Source: Urechis unicinctus (Eukaryota; Annelida; Polychaeta; Xenopneusta; Urechidae). Taken from it: a stretch of DNA of 64,000 bases. The notes below the pieces were generated by a model. It did not search any database. It was not told the origin of the DNA and worked only from the letters and a program-made list of their open reading frames with translations. This document shows positions 53,443 through 64,000 of the stretch, in pieces. The translations under genes were made by a program, and so were the position numbers. Each line of letters starts with the position of its first letter. Within the stretch, counting starts at the first letter, position 1. The stretch lies in NCBI GenBank assembly GCA_034190875.2, contig CM067346.1, positions 12,425,751 to 12,489,750 on the forward strand, read 5' to 3'.

Positions 53443-53745
53443 GTGTCTGTTGTTTTAGTTGCAAATCCTTGGAGATGTGTTAATTTTATAAGCGTCGGTT
53501 TGCTATCCTGTGCTCCATTGCAGATTGTCATGTTCCCTTCATGTCAGGCGACCTCTGCAACATGGTGGCAGTTTTTGTGGAAGAAGGGGGAGACTGGTGC
53601 TGCCCTAGCGGAAATAACTTCCATTCGCCAATAATATTATATGAACATTCCCCGGCGGTGCAGCGCTAGATTGTAGAGGCCGACTTATTCGACTAACGTT
53701 GTCCACGCCATCAGCGCCCGCCGAATACACAATGACAGAGTCACG
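53443..53745 (+). pseudogene. Possible coding relic, copy 1 (frameshifted)
   Basis: A G+C-richer stretch starting with ATG reads [12 protein letters not shown] and continues in frame to the TAG near 53,669. Relative to copy 2 a single T is missing near 53,518, which shifts the frame. In the final part the reading SGNNFHSPI, YEHSPAVQR, then RCPRHQRPP is interrupted by TAG and TAA. The third, older copy at 62,384-62,554 is open at both places. No family is recognised, so the product is unknown. Confidence 0.3.
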
Positions 53746-55107
53746 TACGAACAGCGCGAGCCAGGGATGATTTGTTACAGGTGACGTGATGCACAGAATA
53801 CAAATAGCTGTATCTTACAGCTAGCTATTTGTCTTAACGCCAATAATAAGTTTGGAGGAATATGCTTGCCATAGCTATGACAACGTCGATGCTTTAGTAT
53901 TGAAGCAATAAAGACCGCTGAAAAATAAGAACAGTTCTGGTAAAGCTGAGGGTGGGTAGGGAATCAAATGATCAGTATTTGTGCAGAATCATATCACAGT
54001 GAAGTCTGGGTGTGACATATGACTGTGAGAAAAAACCAGCAAATCCACCTTGGGTCCACCTTCAGAATGCGAGGTTGTTCCTAATGGGAAGAGGGGAGGG
54101 TAGAGACTTTCCTATGTAAATGCTAGCCTTGATCTGACTGCCGAACAAGTTGACTGAACAACCCATGTGCTTACATCCTAAGAGTAGCCAATTAATGGAG
54201 CAGCCGATATGTTAACTTATAATCCCACCAAGAGATCTGTTTCATTCAATTAATTCATGACTGCGCATTTGGTAGATTTTGATAAATATATGCCGCATTA
54301 TTATTGTGGTGATCGATGACTAAAAAAGACCATTGGTGTCAGTTATAATTCCAATGCGGCACGCAAACGTTAATGTGACGAGGTGTCAACTCTCGACTGT
54401 TGGTGTTTATGATTACAGCGAGCATTTGCCATCCTACCTCTGTCACACTTCAACAGTATTATTTCTTGTCAAACGCATTGCTTTGTAACCCAGTTTTAGA
54501 GAGGATTTCATGTTGGTATCAACTTCATGTAACAAAGCACATATGATATAACTACCAATTAGTTTTTTATCAATCAAGTAAGGTAATTTATCGTTACCTT
54601 CCGCGACCGGAATATTTTCGCGCAAAATAATTGCGGGTTGCTTGGGTCAAATAATGTATGCAGGTTAAGTGCCACTAACTATAGGGACCTTGGCACAAAC
54701 CATAAATACGTCTGTGTTAATTACTTTTTCGCCGAATCAGACTTGTAATAAATCTAGGTTTTAGTAACTATTGTTCGTGTAATTGTCCTAATGCCGTGTG
54801 ATATACGCGGCTCATCGCTGTCTAGAAAATTTGCCCTGGAAATTAGCCAGATCAGATCAGAATGTTCACCTGCATATAATTTCAGAGTAAATACACATCC
54901 ACATGGCCATCCGTGAAAATATTACTTGCAAACATAGTGATAAGCAAAGCAAGACAACAAAATTAATTGACCCTTACATTCTGGGAACACAGGAAGCGTC
55001 AGTGGCTCCACAATATCGACTGCCATCGCTTCACAAGCTACTGGCTGCGTAAATGTACGGTTAACGCCTGAACGCGGGTCTATTAACATCAGAATTATGA
55101 CACTATG

Positions 55108-55264
<157 letters not shown>

Positions 55265-55332
55265 AACTCGAATAACAATTTCTCAATCCATTTATAATTA
55301 CACCTGATGAGCAGCGTATATGCACAATCACG

Positions 55333-55635
55333 GTGTCTGTTGTTTTAGTTGCAAATCCTTGGAGATGTGTTAATTTTATAAGCGTCGGTTTGCTATCCTG
55401 TGCTCCATTTGCAGATTGTCATGTTTCCTTCATGTCAGGCGACCTCTGCAACATGGTGGCAGTTTTTGTGGAAGAAGGGGGAGACTGGTGCTGCCCTAGC
55501 GGAAATAACTTCCATTCGCCAATAATATTATATGAACATTCCCCGGCGGTGCAGCGCTAGATTGTAGAGGCCGACTTATTCGACTAACGTTGTCCACGCC
55601 ATCAGCGCCCGCCGAATACACAATGACAGAGTCAC
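55333..55635 (+). pseudogene. Possible coding relic, copy 2
   Basis: The 75-codon ORF 55,333-55,560 reads through [29 protein letters not shown] and SGNNFHSPI to a TAG. After TAG and a later TAA the same frame continues RCPRHQRPPNTQ. The third copy (62,384-62,554) has an open reading across both stops. Six Cys occur in the ORF. The family is not recognised. Confidence 0.3.
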
Positions 55636-55820
55636 GTACGAACAGCGCGAGCCAGGGATGATTTGTTACAGGTGACGTGATGCACAGAATACAAATAGCT
55701 GTATCTTACAGCTAGCTATTTGTCTTAACGCCAATAATAAGTTTGGAGGAATATGCTTGCCATAGCTATGACAACGTCGATGCTTTAGTATTGAAGCAAT
55801 AAAGACCGCTGAAAAATAAG

Positions 55821-56640
55821 ATTGTGCGTCAATGTACTGTTTTGTGTGGTGCTCATTCGGCATGGAAGCTCAATATAACATCACAAATAAAAAACGAAAT
55901 TGTTATTATGCAATTTTATTGTCTGCTATTTGTATGGGTTCGTACGAAAAGACCCGATGATAGGTGATTTGCTGCATGACATCTGATGTTTTGAGGCGTG
56001 TTTAACTGAATTTATTTATTGACTAAAACGGGTGCAAATCTTGGATATTTTCATTTATCGTTTACTTATGGTTGCTGTTATGATATCCAATTGATTCGTA
56101 TTTGGTTGAATTCATAGGCGAGCAATCCGATGTGGGAAGATTTCTGAAATGCGCATTTTCTTTTATTTATGACTGAATTATTACGTACAGACAATGTGAC
56201 TAGGCTAGGCATTCCTTATATTGATACTTTGACATCGGCCGATCAGCTTGTGGGTTTATTCATTAAATACTGTGGCATCGGACAATGAAGTAAATACTGC
56301 GACATTCCTCTTCGATGAATATATCCGTGTTTTCAAGGTGTCCAGCGACCCCATTTGAACAAACTAGTCGTTTCAATGAATGGAGTAGGCTAGTATAAGC
56401 CATTAGAGGGTGGCCCAATATTGAAACCAAGTGAGTTGTCTTTAATAAACGTTGAACATTACCTTCGTATTTTCTACTGGATTGGCAGGTATAGTTCCAC
56501 AACGCCGACAATTCGGCTTCTTCGGTGCATCGTGAATTCTGAAGCAATCATCCAAGTCGTCAATGTCCGTCAATCAAGGGCGTGGCAGGAGTAGGTACGT
56601 AGATGAGTGCTTTGGCCGGTTTTACCACCGATTCGGAATA
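55821..56640. other. Interval with a diverged L fragment
   Basis: About 55,975-56,100 (gatgttttgaggcg, 'tatttattgactaaaacg', 'tttacttatggttgctgtta') is another copy of 3,420-3,560. The 94-codon minus ORF 56,263-56,547 has no recognised content. Confidence 0.5.
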
Positions 56641-56644
56641 TTGA

Positions 56645-57265
<621 letters not shown>

Positions 57266-58489
57266 TATTATCCAAGCGCTCGGTAAGATGATAGCGAGAA
57301 AATGCCAAGTTATTTCGCTGCTCAATGGCCTATCTAGAACATCGCTGCATTTGTTAAATATTTCACGCAATAATATATAATAGGCTCCACAAAATATTGT
57401 GTAAGCACTGGATTAGTTCTTAATCACTAGTTACCTTTCCCTGAGATAATGTAATAGCTCAAGCTGAATGCTCTTACGTGGTTATGTGTGGCCGAATATG
57501 CTTAACGGCTTTAACGATAAGCTAGGGATGTGCAATGAGTAGACAATCATATATCCCAATTTTGTTAATGCTATATCGGTTGAAATATTCAAAGGTAAAG
57601 TCGAACTCTTGTAACAATCGTACATAATGTGCAACTGTGACTCTTCTGATTATTTCTCGTTGTAGAGTGGTTCGTGTGTTAATGATAAGATAACAGAATC
57701 TCCCAACTTAGCCATAAGAATGTGATGCATTTCACCGCCTAATGACCGCATTCAACAGTAAGTTTTATTGTATCTAATAAGTGCAACTATTTGAAGTATG
57801 AATCAATCAGTGATCCGTTTGCGTCAGACAACTAATTAAGAAGACCAAAACGTTCCGAAGCAGCGTAATAACAATATATATATTTTACTACGCATCTCTC
57901 GTGACAACCAGTTTGTAGCCCTGACTAGGAACATTGTAGATGATATCTTTTCAGACTGCCAATCCCTGTATTGGGTCTATACTACACACAACTCGAGATT
58001 TGAAATAAAACTTGTATTAATGGATTGATAAACTTGTGTGCTGTGATGGCTATTTTGTCCACTAGCGAATAATAATCTTAATGCCCACTGACACTGGCGA
58101 AATATTTATCAGGCACAATGATCACAATTTAAAGCGCAAATTCATTTGAACAATACCCAATACATATAGGCGTTGCGCACCGGGTTATAAAACAAAGAAT
58201 AGGTACAATATTAGCACTTATACCATACGCACAGTACCGACAAAATCATAGGATGCAACGCAAAACAATTCAGAGAGCATAAACATTTTTGGTATCGCAG
58301 AGCTTTAAGCACGGCGGACTGCATTCCCTTTCCTTATGTGACACGTACAATACGCTTAAATATACACTGCAGCATTTGTAACTACTTGCTATACAAATTA
58401 GTCCAGCTCCCAGCATTCATTAGGGTTGAGGAAGTGCGGCATAAAGTAAACACTTGTCACGCAACATAGGCAAAATTGGGCGCTAGAGG
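57266..58489. other. Gene-free interval
   Basis: No ORF longer than 60 codons on either strand. No simple repeat beyond a few units and no clear copy of a named block were seen. Composition is like the rest of the window. Confidence 0.6.
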
Positions 58490-58920
58490 ACGTGTGCCTA
58501 GGAGTATTAACGCAAATCGAGTCCAATAAACTTGACGGGAAGCTTTTCTTGGTGACAGTGCATGCTTAGATATTTATTCCAAATGTGACCCTTGGGGGAG
58601 TTTATGGCGGTCGTTTGTCTGCCGTATTCAGATAAAACCAACCGAGTGGGAAGCCTGACATTGGGTTTCCTTGGTTAAATATGGACAATACACATATTTT
58701 ATCACATCATTCGGAAATGGATGGGTTGAACGAGACATCCATGACTGTATAAACAAGAATCAACGGATGATAACTTGACAGGATCAAAGTACCCGGTGCA
58801 TCGGCTAAACAGTGCAGATTGATATGAAGCAGTGTCCAATTGCAATTCTGTTTAACAGATATCAAAACAATTTTCAGCTAATGCAACCGATGCTTTTGGA
58901 GGATATTGGACAAGAATGAC
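58490..58920. repeat. Diverged repeat block P, fourth copy
   Basis: It aligns with 35,630-36,090 and, in part, with 10,985-11,165. The homology stops at ggccataatatatata, where a TA cluster begins; block R resumes at about 60,200. In the 35.6-kb copy, P and R are only about 0.3 kb apart, so roughly 1.1 kb of TA-rich DNA has been inserted or grown here. Confidence 0.8.
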
Positions 58921-58924
58921 GGCC

Positions 58925-60087
<1,163 letters not shown>

Positions 60088-60199
60088 GACAAATAAGGTT
60101 TGATGAAGCAGATAAGTGCAGTTTTGATAAGAAAGAGAAAATATCCCTTCACGTCAGTTAAATGGACCCGCATCGTGTTCCATAATTACCTATATTAAT

Positions 60200-60700
60200 T
60201 TTTCTATATGCACGAAGGCGATAGTGTTTCATCAGGTGGATGTGTTTATTGCCATCCCTATGCCCTGGCTGGCCTTGTTTTATTGAAATCATCTGCAAAT
60301 GAGTAAGTGCGCTGGTTAAATGATTTACTTTGAGGATGACGCTGATAGAAATGATTGGAATAACCATTTTGGGGGGAAATGAAAGACTGATGTAATGCCA
60401 AACCTGAGGCTTGAGCACGGTAGGTTGAGGCAATCAATATCAGCATTGAGCTTTACAAGCTTCGGAAAGACCTTAGAATGCGAGATATGCAAGGCCATCA
60501 GCAGAGATAGCTTGACAAAGCTTTGAACTGATGGACCACTGTTTTAACATAACCTGATTGTTTAGAACGTATAAACTATACTGGAGGCTAAATGATGATA
60601 AAGTAGATGTTATCTATGAATTGCATTGCTTACAGTGTGTGCGTTCATCTATATTGTAGAAATTCTTCATGTTCAACAATACCAACCCCCACTATTCTAA
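60200..60700. repeat. Diverged repeat block R, third copy
   Basis: It shares with 36,400-37,110 and 49,640-50,330 the words 'ccctggctggc', 'aaatgagtaagtgcgctggtt', 'attggaataacc', 'gagcacggtaggttg', 'caatatcagcattga' and 'cagtgtgtgcgttc'. A run of 6 G occurs at about 60,371. ORFs here are short and not conserved. Confidence 0.8.
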
Positions 60701-61064
60701 GCTTGATTTCCTCTGAATTATAGCAAATTTCTCAAGGAAATTTGTCTTTGGTTGTTTTAGTAAGTATGGGGAATCCCTTACAGTAATACAACATCGATAG
60801 GATATGATTAAAGTCTCATTTACAGTCATTGTCTCAGTGTCGCTTTAATATCCGTCAGTTCAATTAACGTTTGACAATAAATGCGTTGGGATTGCCTGAC
60901 TTGCATGCTTTGGCTGCTTACAACAACGGAATATTCAATTATCTTTATTAATTATTCGATGGATAATTTTGTCTGCCAGTCCGCTAAGAGCATGGAGGCA
61001 TAACACATTTTAAAAAACGTTACTTTACCTGAATGTGTATTATTTCTTTAAACAGTACGGAGAG

Positions 61065-61435
61065 ACTGAATGCTATTACGGAATGAGTGATCACTGCTGA
61101 GATGTGTGTCTGCCCTCTTGGCCATGCATTCATTTAGCTTGTTAAAAATGAAATATATTATAACGTGCAAAATTGCTGTACGCTATTGTTAAGAGACGAA
61201 CGAACATTTAATATGAACAGATTATGCATTGTGTTTCAGTCATTGATGCGGAAGCGCGAAATATATCCATCAAAACTCGTATTGAAACAGAATTCGCTAG
61301 TTGTAGAAAGCGGCAGAAAGTAGTCGGTAATGTGCTAGAAAAATTGCTGATGAGTATAAGCTATGTAATAACTCGTCGGACGCTTTTTTTTACGCCGCTC
61401 TTGCAAATCAACCCTGAAAAACGAGATTAGTAAAT
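61065..61435. repeat. Diverged blocks Q and S, end part
   Basis: 61,065-61,195 matches 12,020-12,150 and 51,335-51,455. 61,300-61,430 matches 37,965-38,100. The 68-codon ORF 61,224-61,430 is not kept in the 38-kb copy. Confidence 0.7.
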
Positions 61436-61968
61436 AACGATCGTACATTTCCCTTGCGGTCCTGTCCCTAATCAGGTGAATCACGTTTAATAGAATTGCC
61501 ATATAGCAAACGAAATTCTCAATGTAAGCTCTTGGTAGCTTAACCACCCATATGAATGCCAACACCTCGCTGTAATATCATTAAATTGTTCAAGTCGATT
61601 TCCTCCCATGGTAACAGCTCTAACTGGCACCTGCTAATCATGCTTCTGTGGCATGTAAGGAAAGTAAAGATATGGCGCAAATGATGCCACATTTAACTGA
61701 TGACGTTCCGGCGCATTCAGTTAATAATATAAGGTAATCATTATTCCAAGTATATTTTTATGTGTATTCTCATAAATGCTTTAATATTTCTCATCCATTG
61801 GCTTTTTCAGAAAATCCATGCAACAATCTTCAAAATGTACATGCGCCTTTGGCTACATTTATCTTCTATATTAAGTCTATTAATATGTGTGAAAAGGTTT
61901 CAATCTGGTCGTTGACGATGGGTGACTATTTTAGGTGCAGTTTGTCCTTTTGGTGTCGTTTTTTATGC

Positions 61969-62250
<282 letters not shown>

Positions 62251-62383
62251 ATGTGTAGATTTATATGGATCTGTTTTCCAATAATTTGAATATAGGTACA
62301 TTTTCACTGACTTCTATTACATGAATTCTGTATTAAATTCCGTAGCGCCAACAGTTTGACAGAATTCATTGGGGTGTTCGCAT

Positions 62384-62554
62384 TTGACTATGGTGAAACA
62401 AGTTTATATGTTCGGCTGGCTTAGTGGAAATAACCTCAATTCGCCAATCACATGTTATGAACATTCTCCGGTAGTGCAGCGCTCGATTGTTGAGGAGTCC
62501 GACGAAAGCGATCTACGTTGTCCACGCCATCAGGGGCCGCCCATTACACAATGA
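62384..62554 (+). pseudogene. Possible coding relic, copy 3 (most intact)
   Basis: An open frame to TGA at 62,552-62,554 reads SGNNLNSPI, YEHSPVVQRSIVEESDESDL and RCPRHQGPPITQ, matching the frame of copies 1 and 2 where those carry stops. Several differences fall at third codon positions (AGC/AGT, ATA/ATC, TCC/TCT, GTA/GTT, CCG/CCC), a mild sign of past coding. The acidic ESDESD run is notable. No family is recognised; it could be part of a dead transposon protein or of a host exon. Confidence 0.3.
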
Positions 62555-62599
62555 CGGATTCACGTATAAACAGCGTGAGCCAGGTTAGATTTGGTGCGG

Positions 62600-63130
62600 C
62601 TGACGTGTATATTACACGATCACAAGGAAAGTACAGTAATCATATAAATCAATGATCCAATTTATCGTTTTCCAATAACTGAATAGAGGGACCGCAAAAT
62701 ATAATTACCCATTTAATAAACATCAAATATTAAACATCATTACATCTTTGTTACTTGCATTATGACAATATGGCTGCAGATTATTGTCTGAAAATTGTCC
62801 ATGGTCGGAATGCCGTATGAAAGCGTTTTGTAGAGTATTATTGTTCTTGATGCTTTATGTGTGACTTAATAAGGTGTTACTTACTTAACAGTGCTTGCTG
62901 AATTTGAGTAGTGGAAATAATTTCTTACTACATTTTTATATATTCATCTGGATGAATATTACAATCGCGTGTTCAATATTCCCCAAACATTTATTATCTT
63001 GTCATTGCAACTCACGCATGTCATCCACTGGTATGAACTACAATGATTTAACCTTTGTCTCGATTTCCGCATTATATCTGTATTTATGAGACCCATCGAC
63101 GAGATTCCAATCATTCAACACTGCCGAAGC
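62600..63130. other. Gene-free interval
   Basis: Short ORFs only (64 codons at 62,895-63,089). No repeat or RNA gene was recognised. Confidence 0.55.
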
Positions 63131-63240
63131 ATTTGATGATACTAGCAATGTGACAATTATGACCAATGCATTGATCGATACGAATGATGGACTGTAGCAT
63201 CATTATTTCAGCGGAATGTTCGTTTGGTATATAGAACAAA
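63130..63240. repeat. Diverged fragment of the L repeat
   Basis: 'gcattgatcgatacgaatgatgga.tgtagcatcattattt' and 'ggaatgttcgtttggt' parallel 2,620-2,690 (gcattggtccatgcgaat, tgtagcttcattattc, ggaatgttcgtctggt). The copy in 28,600-28,680 is closer to the 2,620 version. Confidence 0.65.
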
Positions 63241-63289
63241 TTGCTGCCGGTATTTAATACACCCACTAATGCAATTGGTCCGGTCGGTG

Positions 63290-64000
63290 GGTGATCTACG
63301 GCTATTGTTCGTGTAGCTGTTGCGGGCGTGCGGTGTGTGGCATATGCGAAAGAGGCAGCATATTATACATCACGTATAAGGCAGCAACGAAAAATCCAAG
63401 CGAAACACCCATGTACACAATCATACGCAACGTGTACACATTCGTAAAATCCACAGCTTATACTAGTTTATGTAATGGACAACGCGTGCAAAATGATGCA
63501 TGAACAAAACCAGGCGATTATACATGCATACAACAGCACATGCAAATTAATACAGCAGGCCGTATATACATAAATGAAGCAATAACCGTTTATGATATAT
63601 CGTACCATTGACTGCTTATTCAACATAAGATGATACGCACCATACGCACAATCATGCGATAGATTGCCCCCTTCAAGTTATATGATGCGCTGCATACACA
63701 CAATCGTACCATACCATACAGAATCATACGGCTAGAAAATCCTAGAACATACAATTGTGCAGTATTCAGCATGTGCAAAATCGAGCAATGCACAACATAT
63801 ACATAACTCGTAAAGTAAGGCATCCAATACCAAACTATTGGATATCAACAACGTACGAAGTGAAGGAAAACGCCGCGTGCGCTATATCGTGCCATGGCAA
63901 ACATGTACCTGATCATGCGACATGCTGCATAATCACGATAATATCATGCGAACCATATAAAATGAAAACTATCGTACGTCCGACTGTGCCTTAACATATT
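63290..64000. other. Terminal interval rich in ATACAN/CATAC words
   Basis: Loosely repeated words such as acacaatcatacg, catacgcacaatcat and cacaatcgtaccatac recur at irregular spacing, similar in style to 10,830-10,860. No tandem period could be fixed. ORFs of 67-79 codons are unrecognised. Confidence 0.4.

Overview
The window looks like gene-poor nuclear DNA of a eukaryote: roughly 36% G+C, long (TA)n and (GT)n microsatellites, minisatellites, homopolymer-G tracts, and no dense arrangement of long ORFs. No complete protein-coding gene, rRNA or tRNA can be supported. CpG is not depleted in most of the window (about 2 per 60 bases by hand count, near expectation), which argues against a vertebrate or another heavily CpG-methylated genome. 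The species cannot be named from this sequence.

The main content is repetition at several nested scales. Bases 1-30,861 are a partial tandem array. A segment of about 10.6 kb (7,123-17,758) is followed directly by a second copy (17,759-27,663), about 3-4% diverged with many private indels; the junction can be read to the base. Its flanks, 1-7,122 and 16,487-17,758 continuing at 27,664-30,861, are copies of an older duplication (about 7-12% diverged). Older layers exist inside the unit: 1-330 resembles 8,350-8,680, and 14,250-15,190 resembles 15,200-16,490.

From 30,862 to the end the same complex recurs in strongly diverged, dispersed pieces (for example 32.5, 35.6, 36.5, 37.4, 51.3, 51.8, 58.5, 60.2, 61.1 and 63.1 kb). 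(TA)n tracts appear here, often inside those pieces, and are absent before 30.86 kb. A fresh 1.89-kb tandem duplication, each copy with a (TA)n tract, occupies 52,037-55,820. An imperfect large inverted repeat has arms at 45.7-46.5 and 49.5-50.5 kb.

One block, 43,137 to about 45,030, differs from everything else: CpG is several-fold depleted, it starts at the edge of a (TA)64 tract, and it consists of a degenerate ~130-bp tandem repeat and a 31-bp minisatellite, with two short protein-like open frames at its ends. It may be an inserted element, a methylated repeat, or sequence joined from another source.

No genes can be shown to work together. The window records duplication, microhomology deletion and microsatellite growth, with a few possible coding relics.
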